Translations under genes and position numbers: made by a program | Part shown: positions 37,106 through 53,035 of the stretch, piece after piece | How positions within the stretch are numbered: the first letter of the stretch is position 1 | Layout: each line of letters opens with the position of its first letter | Assembly (NCBI RefSeq): GCF_040807025.1 | Contig: NC_090964.1 | Span: 7,123,214 to 7,187,213 of the forward strand | Reading direction: 5' to 3' | Source of the DNA: Struthio camelus | Taxonomy: Eukaryota > Chordata > Aves > Struthioniformes > Struthionidae | Length of the DNA stretch: 64,000 bases | The notes under the pieces: generated by a model | Databases searched by the model: none | The model's input: the letters and a program-made list of their open reading frames with translations, nothing else | What the model was told of the DNA's origin: nothing

Positions 37106-40100
37106 TCAAAAACAGTCATGAACTTAATAAATTACACAATAATTTTCCCCATTATAAATTCTTCATAAAATATATTTTACAACTTTTAAAGTTTTGAAAG
37201 TATTTTCTCTGAGTGCTGATGAGCATCTTGACTTTGTGTCATGCTGGTGAATAATTCTGTAGCTGCTACAACTGTTTTAAAACCTTTGATAAATCAAACT
37301 AAGACCTCAGACACAACAAAAAACAAAAGACAAAAAACACAGAACACAGACCTCAAGGACTATCATTCAGTGTTAACCAAGAAAACACTCAGCTTCAGCT
37401 CACATCGAGGCTAAGCACCACGAGAGGGATTTCAGGTACCCCCACCCCTTAAAGTGGCAATCAGTGCAAAGAAACACTTTGGGAGTCAAGAACTTGGCTG
37501 CGCAGTTTGTTATCGCGAATTTCTGGGCTGCAGGTAGGCAGCACATTCAGCGTTCGTCCTCTGAAACGCTACAGAGGATGACCAAATGACTTGCAAAGCG
37601 CTTTAAAAGTAAGTGCTGTTATTCCATAGGAGATTAATACTTTCAGATAACAGTTGATTCTGACTTTTGGATGGGCAGGAGGAAAAAAAAAAGAAAGTTA
37701 GCAATGTATTTTTAGAAACTCAAGTTTAAGATGAAAGACTATACATGACCCTCATTCACTGACCACGCAGAACGCAAGCATTGTAAAATAGTGTTGGCAA
37801 AGATGGCAAGAGGTTTGTTTTCCTCCTTTCAGTAACAACAAGCCAAAGCTTTAATTGTACCAAATTCAGTAAAAAAAAAAAAAAAAAAAGAGAGACAAAC
37901 AGATCTCCACTAGTAGAACAGAAGAATAAACAGATCTCTCCTTGTCATTATTCATATATAGACTCTCAGTCCACTTTTATAGACTGAGCTCTCTGCAGGG
38001 AAGAGGCAGCAGCACTGGGAAAGCGACACAGACAACAGACCGTATCCGCAGCCAGCGTGATCCGGCCACCGCAGGCCAGGCCCCTCTATACTAGAGTGAG
38101 GCTCCTCTTGGCGGTGTTCAGTAATACCACAGTACGGCAGAGCATCGTCTTCTGATAAGTACTTTGTCCTTCTATAGCAGCTTCTAAACAACCAATATTG
38201 TTATGCTTTGAGATAGGAAGGTATATTTGTCTAAAAAAAGAAAAGTCACGGTTTAGGTAACTTGCCTTAAATAAAGTGAAGCAAAATAACACAAACATGG
38301 GACTATGGACCCTGGAGTAACTGCTAGACTACGCAGTACCAGGTAAGAACCAGCAGTAGTCTTAAAGTATCAGACGTTCTGGAGATTTGTAAGACTGAGA
38401 CCTACTGGTTTGGTAGAATCAGTAACCATGCTATGAGACCCTTTCCTTTACTTTTGGAAGGACAACAGCAACAGAAAAAATTACATTTTTCCTTTTTTTG
38501 TGCTGCTAATTCATGCACCAGGCAAAATAAACACCAACTGATCAGAATCACTCTCTGGGATACTCACAGAAGCAAGCGGGAACAGTGTCTGATGAGTAAA
38601 TTCCAAATTGCTAAGGCAGTTTCCAGGTAAGATTGGAGAAAAAAGTAACTTCGGTTTTTGGTTTTTTTTTTTTTTTTTAAACTGACTTGGTTGCAGCTTT
38701 AATGTATCTGCCTTTTAAAGGCCATTTTTAAAGTCTCTGCTTTTTCAAAAAGATCAAATGGATGAGGAAGGTCATGCTCCTGCACCCAACAGGAAAAAAG
38801 CATTTATTATACCATCACAAAGAAGCTTTTGTCTACCCTACAGTGCTAGGTAACCTTAGTGAAAATTCTCTCAGCATATGAATTTGTTTCTGTGGAATAA
38901 GAGCTGGGGCTAAGCCTTTCAACAACTTCAAAGCTTTTCGTCTTACCCTCCATGGTTTTAAATAAATACACTTTCTTAAAAGGAGGAAAACAAATCCAAA
39001 TATTGGCCAAGGTTATTGCACAAAACTGAAACACCTTTTCATATACTGACTACTAAGCACTTTCTCCCATATTTGAAAATAGGTGTGTTTAACATGACAA
39101 AATCATCCCTTTATCACCTCATCACTACCAGGTTAGAAGCAGTGCCAGAAAGAAAGGAAGAGACCATAACCAATATATTGGTTAGATCCAGTTACCAGGA
39201 AACACTGTGTTGTAGCCCTATTTTGAAGGATCTTAAAATAATGTCTTCAGCTGCTGGACTCCCTCACCAAGTGTCTACGCTTCCATAAGCCAAACTCACA
39301 GAACTCTCCTACTGTAAGCATTCCAGTTGCTACTGGATTACAGATGTAAGAGTAGAAGGCAGGTTATGAAACTGTAGATTAACTAACTAAAGTTTTTGAT
39401 TACTAGAAGAAATTGAATTATTAATGAGCTAACCAACATGCTAGCACATGATTCCATACATTTGTGGTCTGACTCCCTCAGCGATAAGCTCATTAAGCTG
39501 CAAGTGCTAAGCTCAACCATCTCAGCACTTTTAAAACTGCTGATCCCTTTGCATTGCTTTTTTTTTTTTTTGTCTACAAAGTCAAGTCTCAGACCCCATC
39601 TTTAATGTTAGATAATAAAAATAAATAATAAAGTCATTCAGTTTTGGAGAAGGAATGCTTCTCATCAATCTTCCTCACCCAGTTTTCTAGCAGATCCCAA
39701 TCATTCAGACCATAGCAAATAATTTAAGAGTGGCATTTTCTCTATGGAATGCAACACAAACAGGCATGCACTCCCAGTCACTCACATGTACATAAACATA
39801 TACACAGAAAGCCCAAAGATTTGCACTACCAGCATGCAAACCTCTTTCCATGAGAGTTCCTAATACTGATATAGGAAACTGGAATGTATGAAATACTCCA
39901 TGACATATTGCTGGAAATCAAGTCTCAGATCTTACGACATTCTGCTGCCAACTTATACAAACAAACATCTTCACATCTTACGTCTATATGTGTAAGACTA
40001 GGATGTTACACACAAGCGTATCTTTAACAAGGTGGCCAACTCAAGTTCACATAAATTAAGAAGCTCAAAAGAAATTCTGCCAATAAAAAAACAAACCCTG

Positions 40101-40196
40101 AAGGTTTGAGCTCAGGCTTGTTTCTTTTACTGCCATAAAGTTGCACCATTAGTAAGACCAAAAGCAGCTCTATCAAGAGACCAACTACTCTGTAGG
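37106..40196 (-). other. PDIK1L: PDIK1L 3' UTR
   Basis: About 3.1 kb of AT-rich sequence follows the PDIK1L stop codon without splice or protein signals. It includes A/T-runs on plus at about 37871-37889, 38661-38678 and 39560-39571. I infer it to be 3' UTR from the poly(A) signal at 37105-37100. Confidence 0.5.
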
Positions 40197-43994
<3,798 letters not shown>

Positions 43995-44879
43995 CTAAAA
44001 CTTGTGAACAACTACTAATTTGCGTTTTCCCTATGTGACTTGGTGTAGCGACAGTAGGCCTTCAATTATTAGGGCACTGCCCCTGAACGTAACATCTCAT
44101 AACACCACATTCGAGTGCTAGAATATCCTAGAACCTACTTTGTAAACCCATACCTGTTGCTAAGGAGCAGTTAAGAGAAGTTCTATCATTTCAGTCAGAC
44201 TACTAAGATTGCAAATCAGGCCAGTTTTCAAGAATGCAGCAATTCAGACCTAGACTTGTACTTGAGATGGGATTATCACATATTCTCTTGCTGTTTTCTC
44301 TCAGTATCTTTTGCTCTATCTGTGCATGTAATAGCACAGTATCATGCTCAACCCATGCCTGGGATATCAGAGAAGAGGTTTAGTTGAAAGTTATGGTTAG
44401 GCAATAGCAGATTTAATTTGAAACTTCCTTTTAAGGAGGTGACAGGATAGGTAAACATTTTCTATTATAATTTAACTACAAAAATCTTTTCTGGATACTA
44501 GAAGAAGAGGATGCTTCAGAACACCTACTTTTTTTTTTTCCTCCAATTGTTACTATGCTTTTTTTACCCAGGCGCCTCTGAATAATCAGTTTAAGGTTCC
44601 AAAGAGTTAAAGAGGGCAACTGATTACAGAAGCTTTTACTCAGTATCTCAACTTCAGTTTTGCTGAACAGGGCAAGGATTTCAACAAAAACTAATATATT
44701 GTTCTATAAACAAAACAAGAGAGACAAACAAACAAAAAAACAGTGCCACAAACTTATGAGCCTCTCTACACACTTCTCTGCAAGTTTACAAACCAAAACA
44801 CAACATCACCTTCATATAAACAAACCAGAATGAGACACTGACTACAGACAGGGAAAAAAAAAGGTTTGGCTAGCCAAAC

Positions 44880-44960
44880 ATCACCGGTCAGACAGAACTA
44901 AATGTAAGAAAGAAAGAAAGATCACAATTAGTAGATGAGAACTAAAATTTTTTTTTTTTT
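44880..44960. repeat. AAAG microsatellite and T-tract in PDIK1L intron 1
   Basis: A short GAAA/AAAG run at about 44907-44921 and a T-run at 44949-44963. Confidence 0.5.
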
Positions 44961-45839
44961 TTAAAGATTGCTAGTGATAGGTGTAACTCTCCTTCTGTCA
45001 GTAACCAGGCACTAAGGACCACATCGAAACAGCCCCTTGTCAGAGGGAGCCTTCTAGTTTTCCCAGTAGGAAGACAGACACAGGTATTACCAGCCTCAGG
45101 ACACCATCGATGCAGATGTTTAGACCCTTTCAGGAGAGTTTTGCAGTGAACATTTACTGTAACACCTGAACTGCAACTGGCGTGAGCAAGGAATTCACTG
45201 TGCGAGATGCAGGTCGCAGGAGGCATCGCACCTGCGCCTGTAACAAGGCTAGGAGGAACAGATGATGGTCTGAAGGGGAAGACCCAATGGGCCAGTAACA
45301 CCTCCCAAGCAGGGGAGGAAAGCAGGATCCATAACCTCAAGGACGGCCAAATCTAAGGAAATGACGGTGCTACTCGGACACTACCGCACCAGGTCCAGCA
45401 TGAGCGGGAGACAGGCCCCGTCTCTGGCCAGGTAGGTGCACGCTGTCACCAGGGGGGCTCCATCACACTGCCAGGGCAGCCACCCACCCTCACCAGGAGG
45501 GCCACACTCCCACAGCAGCCTGGCCCAGGCCGGGAATGTCACTGGGGGGGGGGGGGGGTCACAGGGCAAGGCAAGGGGAAGCAATGCCTGCTCACGCCAA
45601 CCCATCAGGCCAGCAGCAGGACAGGGGCAGCAAGCACCAGGCCTGGCCCCGCTGCCGGGCCCAGGCAGGCACCACACAGATGAAGCGTCTCTGCTCCCCG
45701 GCTGCCTTGTCAAAAATAACAATTACAGAATAAAACAAGTCACCTTTCCCCTCCACCCAGCACCACCAGGGAGGCCCCACAAGCAGCAGCCACGCAGGGA
45801 CCCCACCAGCGCCCAGGGGAGGTCACTCCGGGGAAGGAA

Positions 45840-46330
45840 TTAAGGCGGTTTCGCCCGTTTTCCACACCGCTCCCCCCCCGCCAGGCCCCGCGGGCTCCCC
45901 GCGGCCGCGCTCACCCCGAGGGCCCGGCCGGGCCGCGCAGCAGGTGCCGGGGCCCCCGCTCAGGGCAGCGCCGGAGGCGGAGCCGGGCCCAAGCTCGGAG
46001 CTTCAGTCCCTCACTGTGACGCCCCGGAGCCGCCAGCGCCGCGCTCCCTCCGCCCCGGGCACCGCGTTACCTCAGCACCGCCGCCGCAGCCGCCGCGCTC
46101 CCGCCGCCCGGCCGCCATTATAGGGCTCCCCCCGCCGCGCCGCCGCCGACACACCCCCTCCCCCCTCCGGCCGCCGTCGCCCCGCCCCCCGACGTCGCCA
46201 CGCCCCCCAGACGTCGCCCCGCCCCCCCACCGCCGCGTTCCGCCCCCCCCACCGCCCCACCTCCTGATTGGCCGGCGGCGGCAGCGCGCGCGCGCGCCCC
46301 CTCGCGGCGGGGCGGGAACGCGCGCGCCGC
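45840..46330 (-). promoter_or_regulatory. CpG-island promoter and noncoding exon 1 of PDIK1L
   Basis: A dense CpG island. On minus, a consensus donor (GCTGAG|GTAACG) at 46071/46070 probably ends noncoding exon 1, with another GTGAGC donor near 45914. A CCAAT box (minus) lies at 46271-46267, and a YY1-like GCCGCCATTATAG at about 46112. A GC dinucleotide run lies at 46286-46298. Confidence 0.55.
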
Positions 46331-48480
46331 CTGCCACGTGCGCTCCTTCCCGCGCGGCTGCTTTTTTTTCCCGTGCGCTCCTCCGTTCGCCCCGCCGCTC
46401 GGCGGCTGTCAGCGCTGCTCTTATTTATTTTATTCTGTTTTATCGGCTTTTTTTTTTTTTTTTCGCTTAAGAGAAAAATATGGAGCCTTCCCTCGCCAGG
46501 GAGCCTCGCGCCTTTTGGTGCGCTCTGGCGTCGTGCCAGGTCCCTTCCTCTCCTCCGTTCCTCCGGAGCGCCAGGCCTGGTGGTGCTTTTCCGTACAGCA
46601 GCAGTGCCGGCGCTGCACGGAGAACGGGAGGCCGCGGCGTGACCCTTCGCATGGCGGCAGGCCCGCAGCACCCTGCAGCCTCGGCCCCTCGCTGCGCACG
46701 AGTCCCTCCGGCGACACGGGCAACATCCTCCTTTCCTGCACCATCAGACTGGGTGCAAACGCGCTGCACGGTCTGCTGCGGCCTCGCACCTCCGGCCCCT
46801 CGCAGCGTCGGCCTGGCCGGGGGAGCAGCCTCGGGGCGGGGAGGTTGCAACTTAAAAAGGGGAGGGGGTTGCAAGTTCGAGGGGCTGCAAACTCACGCTG
46901 GAGCGGCAGATTTGCTTCACCCCAGCTCCAAATCGAGGACGTGGGCTCTGGCCACCCTGGCCTGCAGGGAGCCACGTTCCCGCGGCACCAGAGGGCGCGT
47001 GGCCGTCGCGGATCCGTTTGGGAAAAGGGCCGGGGCCGGCCGAGGGGCAGAGGTTCCCCTTGGAGCGGGGCTCCGCGCCGGCCCCAAACCCGCGGTGCCG
47101 TGGAGGCAGCTCTTCCCGCCAGCCGTGCACCGTCCCCCGCTTTCACCCCCATATTAATTACTAATCAGCCTGGCGGTGATTAGCCCGTCGCCATCTTCCC
47201 TGATCCCCCCCAAGCCAATTAGGAGCCGACGAGCCCCTTGCAGGCCAGCGGCGGGTTTGAAGCCGATTAGGGTACAACCAACCCAGCCGGTGCCGCGAAT
47301 CCCCTTAACCGAGTCCAGAAGCAATTAGTTAATTAATGGCACGCCACCCCCCTCGCTGCCACCGGCCCCAAACGCGGCTGGGTCCGGCCAGCGGCCGCCG
47401 TGCGAGGCCGGGTGCCAGCGCCACCCGCGCCCACCGCGCTATAATTAACCCGCTGTCCCCTCTCGGCTGCCAACATTTACAGGTCTCCCTGCGGACCGCC
47501 GCGGGAGCTGGGCATCACAACCTGTTTATCGCCGCGGCTCGCAGATGCCACCCCGGCCCACGTGAGCCGGCGGCTTGATTTTATTTTTTTCTTAACCCCC
47601 GTCGCCTGCAGCAGCTCTCGCGGAAGGGGCCCGGCCTCGGCCCGCCGCCCCGCTGCTCGCCTCGGAGCCTTTCCTGGCTCGGGTTTCGCAAGGGAGGCGC
47701 GGGGTTAGCCGGGGCCGCGGGACGAGGGCGAAGGTGCGCCCCGGCACCGGCTGCTTTTGTCCCCGTCTCGGCCAGGCACGACTGGAACGAGCAGCGTCGC
47801 TCGGTGCCGGGATGGGGACCCGCCGGAGCGGCTTTTCTTATCGCTCCTGGGTCCCGTCCCGGCAGAGAGCGGGTGTGAAAAGCCCCAGCCGCTGGCTGAT
47901 GCCCGTCGCCCGGGGGAAACCCGCACGCCGCAGCCTGTTCTCGTGGTGGCCGGGCGCCCCGGGCGCGTTCGGGATGCTTCAGCCTCCCACGTGCCGGGCC
48001 TGGGTCGTGGGGGCTTTTTTGGTGCCCGGATGAGTCGCTGCTATGCGGCCGGGGGCTTTCCCAGCCCCGAGTCATCGCCCTCCCGCCCCGCAGCCCCGCG
48101 GTCGCATCCGGTCGGCCAGAGCTCAGCGCTGCCCGAATTTGGGGCGGGGGGGGGGGACGAGAGCGATTTTTCTGCTTGAATAAACTGGACGAAGCAGGTC
48201 GGCGGCCGCGGGAACGGGGCTCGGCCGGGGGCACGACGCTGCCGGGGACGGGCCGGACGGGCTCGGGCACCCGCGAAGCCCCAAAGCGAGGTGCCCACGT
48301 GGCGCCGGGCGGGATGAGGAGCGCGAGGCCGAAGCAGCCCGGCGCCCCGGGGGCCGTGCCGGCGGCGTGTCCGGCCTCGTCGGCCCTTGGGCCGCTTGCA
48401 CCTGGGCGAAGCGTGACTGCGCTGACGGCCCCGGCTCCGGTTTCTTTGTCCCGGGAGACGCTAAGCCCCCCGGCAGCGCG
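46331..48480. other. Intergenic region between the PDIK1L and TRIM63 promoters
   Basis: GC-rich unique DNA with a T-run at 46448-46463 and the homeodomain-motif cluster at 47151-47449, listed separately. Several open frames longer than 200 codons on both strands reflect low stop frequency and resemble no known protein. Confidence 0.45.
47151..47449. promoter_or_regulatory. Cluster of homeodomain-type motifs upstream of TRIM63
   Basis: Within 300 bp of otherwise GC-rich sequence there are at least six ATTA/TAAT sites: ATATTAATTACTAATC (47151), GTGATTAG (47176), CCAATTAGG (47216), CCGATTAGG (47263), CAATTAGTTAATTAATGG (47322) and ATAATTAAC (47441). The density suggests a cis-regulatory element 1.3-1.6 kb upstream of TRIM63. 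That is inference from motifs alone. Confidence 0.35.
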
Positions 48481-48484
48481 GGTG

Positions 48485-48512
48485 CGGACAGGCCGTCCCG
48501 AGCCCTGTTTAC
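48485..48512 (+). promoter_or_regulatory. FOXO site with adjacent degenerate GRE-like palindrome in the TRIM63 promoter
   Basis: TGTTTAC (reverse complement GTAAACA, the FOXO core) lies at 48506-48512. Six bases upstream, CGGACAGGCCGTCCC (48485-48499) has the two-halves-and-three-spacer layout of a glucocorticoid response element but matches the consensus only partly. Mammalian MuRF1 promoters are known to pair a GRE with a FOXO element near the start site. Confidence 0.4.
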
Positions 48513-48615
48513 AGCCCGGCCTCCCGCTCGGCCCGGCGATTGCTCACTCCCATGTGATGGGTGGGAAACTCGACCCGCTGCCAATATTGTCCCTCCGCGT
48601 GACCGCAGCGCGAAT

Positions 48616-48623
48616 TATAAATA
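48616..48623 (+). promoter_or_regulatory. TATA box of TRIM63
   Basis: TATAAATA lies 129 nt upstream of the ATG, placing the start of transcription near 48645-48650 with a 5' UTR of about 100 nt. Confidence 0.65.
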
Positions 48624-48751
48624 GCCGCGCGGCCGGAGCGGCAGGCAAAGGCGGGTGGCTGCAGCCGAGCTGCGGGAGCTCAGCGCCGCCCGTCGCCCCG
48701 TCGGCGCCGGCAGAGGAGCAGCGACGCTTCTGGCCGCCCTTGGCCGGCCCC

Positions 48752-51700
48752 ATGGATTACCAGCCCGGCATCATCCGGGACGGCAGCCCCATGGAGAACC
48801 TGGAGAAGCAGCTCATCTGCCCCATCTGCCTGGAGATGTTCACCAAGCCCGTGGTGATCCTGCCCTGCCAGCACAACCTCTGCCGCAAGTGCGCCAACGA
48901 CGTCTTCCAGGTGAGCGCCGTGGCAAGGCGTCCCCAAAGCCGCCGGCGGCCGGGGCCGGTCCTCAGCCAGCACTCGGCTGACCCCGAGAAGCCCTCGGGC
49001 TCATGGTTTGTCCCCTGCACAGCGGAGCTTTCCGTCGCGGGCAGCGCGGGAGGCTGGTTTCGGGCACGAAGAGGTTGGTGGTGGAGGTGGCCAGGCCATG
49101 AGAGGTCCCCACCGGGGCGCCGAGCGTAGGGACGGCTCAGCGGGCCGGGGGAGGACGCCGCGAGGATGCTCACAGGTGCCACGGGACCCCCCGGTGTCCC
49201 CGGCCGGGGGACCCTGACACGGCTCTCCTTGCAGGCCGCCAACCCGTACTGGCAGAGTCGGGGCAGCGTCATCTCGGGGGGCCGTTTCCGGTGCCCGTCC
49301 TGCCGCCACGAGGTGCTCCTGGACCGCCACGGCGTCTACGGGCTGCAGAGGAACCTGCTGGTGGAGAACATCATCGACATCTACAAGCAGGAGTGCTGCA
49401 GGTGAGCCCGAGAGCCGTTTGTCCTTTAGGAGATTGCACCTTTGCTGGAAACCGTGGGTCCTTTCCGCTTGCTTGCCGCTTGCCATCCCCGGTCTCTTCC
49501 TCCCGATAGCGCAGCTGGAACGTTTTCGTTCCGACACCAAGAGCAGTAAAGTCGCGAGCGCTGTCCCTCGGGGAGGGCTGATCTCCCAGGGCTTTCGTGC
49601 CGCCGCGGAGGGCAGCGGGTCCTTCGGCGGCGAACGACAGCGGGACCCGTCCTGTCCTTAACGCCTGGCGTTTTGCAGATAGAGGTTTCAGGCGGAGATA
49701 AGGGGCGCGCGGGACAAATACCGGCTCCGCTTGCGAGAGCTGGGAATTGCCGGCTGATAAGGGACGGAGGGACGGTTTCAGGGGGAGGATCTTGCTCAGG
49801 GGCTGGAAAAAGCAAAGGCTCATGTTGCTCAGGGGAAGGGACCCAGCTGGGGTGCAAATGTGCCGGCGGCTCGGAGGGGGAAGGGGAAGGACAGCGAGAG
49901 GTCACGGCTTATCGAGGCAGGAAGGGGCTAAATCTATTTATAAAGGAGAAAGAAGAGGGTGAGAGCAAGCCCCGGCGCAACGGCTGCTCCCAAAACGGGA
50001 GCCGACGGGAACCCGCTCCCAAATCCACTGAATCACTGTAAATATTATTCGCCAGCCATGGGGACGGTGACAGATGTCAGACGACAAACATCTCCGGCAT
50101 CGGAGTTTGCGCAGCAGGGAAGGCGCCCGGGCAGCGGAGCGCCCCGCGGGCCCCCCCGGGCGGCCGTGGCTCGGCGAGCTCGTTGCACCCCTGGCTTTGG
50201 GGTGAAATCCCCCGGGTTTCGGTTCGGTGGGGTCGGCTGTCCTAAAGGGGCACGAGCAGGTGGCTTCAGTTCGCCTGGCCGGGTCTCCAGCCACCGTCAC
50301 GCTGCTCGCGGAAGGGGCAAATTGGCTAAAAGCCGCCGGGGAGGAGGGGGGGCCGTGTTTCAGCTGCCCCCGCGGCGCCTGGGGCTCCCCTGGCCAAGTC
50401 ACGCGTTCGCCGCAAGGAGCAGAGGGCGAGCGTTCGTCTCGGGTCTGCGATAATACTACATTACACCACCACGGGTCTAAAATTAGGCTGTTGCGCAGCA
50501 TCCCTGGCCCGTGGCCCCGGTGCCCCCGACCCAGGGCACCCGAGGCGCTGACCGCCGCACTGCCCAGCATGGCACTGGTTTAAACTGGGGCCTCCTGGGC
50601 TCCTGCTTGAGCCGCCGGGCGGAGGAAAGCAAAGCTCGGCGCGCGGAGCCGCGGAGGTCGGCAGCTCGCGAAGGAGCAGTCGGGGTCCGGCAGGACGCGG
50701 GGCGGCTCCGCAGCGCCGCCGGGCACGTCGCGTCACCGCGGCGGGCCGGACGTCACCGCCGCCCGGCCCCTCTCTCTCCAGCAGGCCCCTGCAGAAGGGC
50801 GAGCACCCCATGTGCAAGGAGCACGAGGACGAGCGCATCAACATCTACTGCCTCACCTGCGAGGTGCCCACCTGCTCCATGTGCAAGGTCTTCGGCGCCC
50901 ACAAGGACTGCGAGGTGGCCCCTCTGCAGAGCATCTTCCAGGGGCAGAAGGTACCCGGCCGCGGCGCCTCGGACCCCTTGGGCGCGCGCCGGGCTGGGGG
51001 GGCCGGCCGAGACGTTCGCGAATAGCTTCGGGACCCGCTCACCGGCGTATTAATAGCCCGGGGTGGCTTCGCCCAGGAGACAGCTTATATTTAGCGCGGC
51101 CGCGGCTCAGGGCAGCGTTGGGGGGGAGCGGGGGCGATGCCGCCGGCGCGGCGCCCGGCCCCGCCGAGCTTCAACCTAGTTTTAACCCGTTCCCGGCGCC
51201 GCTCCGCCAGAGCGAGCTGAACAACTGCATCTCCATGCTGGTGGCCGGCAACGACAGGATCCAGACGATCATCAGCCAGCTGGAGGACTCGTGCCGCAGC
51301 ACCCAGGTGAGGAAGGGGCAAGCGGAGGCAGCGCGGCGAAAGGCGAAGCGGCGGGGCCGGAAGCCGAGCCCCGGCCTCGGGCAGCTCACGCAGGCGGCGT
51401 CGAGCCCCGGCGCCTCCCGGGAGCTGCCGCCCGGGCCCAGAAATGGTCTGACGTGGCCGGGAGGGAGCTGCAGCAGCGGGAGGAGGGACGGCAGGGTGGC
51501 CCCGGGGGCCGGGCCGGGCGGACGTCCCTCTGGCAGCGCCCGCGTGCCCGGCAGGAGAACAGCCGGGCGGCCGAGCGGGAGCTGTGCGAGAGGTTCGACG
51601 CCCTCGCGGCGCTCCTGGAGGAGAAGAAGACGGAGCTGCTGCGGCGCATCGCCAAGGAGCGGGAGGACAAGGCGGGCTTCCTGCAAGCCCTCATCCACAA

Positions 51701-52785
51701 GTACAAGGAGCAGCTGGAGACGTCGTCCCGCCTGGTGGAGACGGCCATCCAGGCCATGGAGGAGACCGGCGGCGCCGCTTTCCTCATGGTGAGAGCCGGC
51801 CGCCCCGGGGCCGCCCCGGCCGCCGCGCCACGCGGCTCTGCGCGAGGTCCCCTGCGCCCGCGGCCCGGCCCTGCTGGCCTCGGGGACGTCCTAGACGCCG
51901 CCGGTTCCCGCGGCGGCCGCTCGCCGCTCCTCTGCATTTACCCTTCTCCTCTCTCTCTCTCTCGGCAGAACGCCAAGCAGCTCATTAAAACGTAAGTGCC
52001 CCAAGCTTGAGAAATCCCGGCGATGCTAAAACCCCGGGGTCCTTCCCAGAGCCGAGCCGGGGTTTGGGGGAGGCTTCGTTAGCTGGGCGCCTAACGAGCG
52101 AGCCGCGGAGCCCGGCGGCGGCAGCGCCTCGGAGACGCTGAGCGCGGGAACGTGGTTCCCAGGGTCGGGCTGGAGAGGCTGGATGCAAAGTGCCAGCCTG
52201 GTGCGAATGCGCCTCAATCCCCCCCCGTCTCCGGGCACCCCAATTTCCTCCCTGGGCACCCCAATTTCCCCCCCGGGCACCCCAATTTCCCCCCCCTCCT
52301 GAGGCCACCGGGGGACGCGGCCGGGCTCGCCTTCCCAGGATCGTGGAGGCCTCCAAGGGCGGCCGGCTGGAGAAGATCGAGCAAGGCTACGAGAACATGG
52401 ACGGCTTCTCCGTGAGCCTGGACCACATCGCCGGCGCGGTCCGGGCCTTAGACTTCGAAACAGGTACTTCAGCCGCCGAAGCCCCTCGGGCGCCCTCGGG
52501 AGCTGCCCGGGAACCTGAGGCCGGGGGCCCCAGGGTTGGGTCACAAAAACGCCCTTTTGAGGTGGCCTCTCGGCCCGTCTGTGAGGTTTCGGTGCCCGTT
52601 TGCAGATGAGGAAGACGAGGAGTTCTTCGAGGAGGAGGAAGACGAGGCGGAAGAGGAAGCGGCGCGGGCGAAGAGAGGGGAGGGTGAGGCCGGGGCGCCG
52701 GAGCCTGGCGCTGGGGAGCACCATTCGGGGAGCCGAGACCCCGCCGCGACCGCCCCCGTCTCCCTCTCTTGCAGCTCCCCAGTAG
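48752..52785 (+). CDS. TRIM63: TRIM63 / MuRF1, muscle RING-finger E3 ubiquitin ligase (complete, 353 aa)
   Basis: Sarcomeric E3 ligase that targets thick-filament proteins during muscle atrophy. Exons: 48752-48910, 49235-49401, 50782-50950, 51211-51306, 51555-51788, 51969-51991, 52339-52463, 52606-52683 and 52775-52785; 1062 nt in phase, the same 353 aa as human. Domains in order: RING (Cys23, Cys26, Cys39, His41, Cys44, Cys47, then RCPSCR in exon 2), B-box 2 ([20 protein letters not shown] onward), coiled coil (exons 4-5, [20 protein letters not shown]), COS-box ([20 protein letters not shown]) and an acidic tail ([17 protein letters not shown]) ending GAPQ. Exon 6 is 23 nt, and the last coding exon holds only 11 nt including the stop. 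Confidence 0.97.
52231..52296. repeat. Three-copy 21-bp tandem repeat in TRIM63 intron 6
   Basis: GGGCACCCCAATTTCC starts at 52233, 52254 and 52275, a period of 21 bp, between exons 6 and 7. Confidence 0.8.
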
Positions 52786-53035
52786 CTGCCGCGACGTGTC
52801 CGGGGCGGAAGAGACTCCGCGGGCGCAGGCGGCCCGAGCCGGGGCGGCGGAGGGCACCGCGCCGATCGCGCCCCGCCGGACGCTCGGGCTGAGCGCGCAG
52901 CCACGCTTTTCTGTACGGGTGCACAGAGGACTGTTCCGCACATTTTCTATGGTCTCTTGTTTTGTATATAATTGTAACGGACTGGAATTTTGTGTTTTTT
53001 GTAAAGAAGAAGGAAAAAAAAAAAAAAAAGCTACT
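52786..53035 (+). other. TRIM63: TRIM63 3' UTR
   Basis: Sequence after the stop ends in a locally AT-rich stretch (TTTTGTATATAATTGTAAC) and an A-tract near 53012-53029. I see no canonical AATAAA, so the transcript end is uncertain. Confidence 0.4.
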
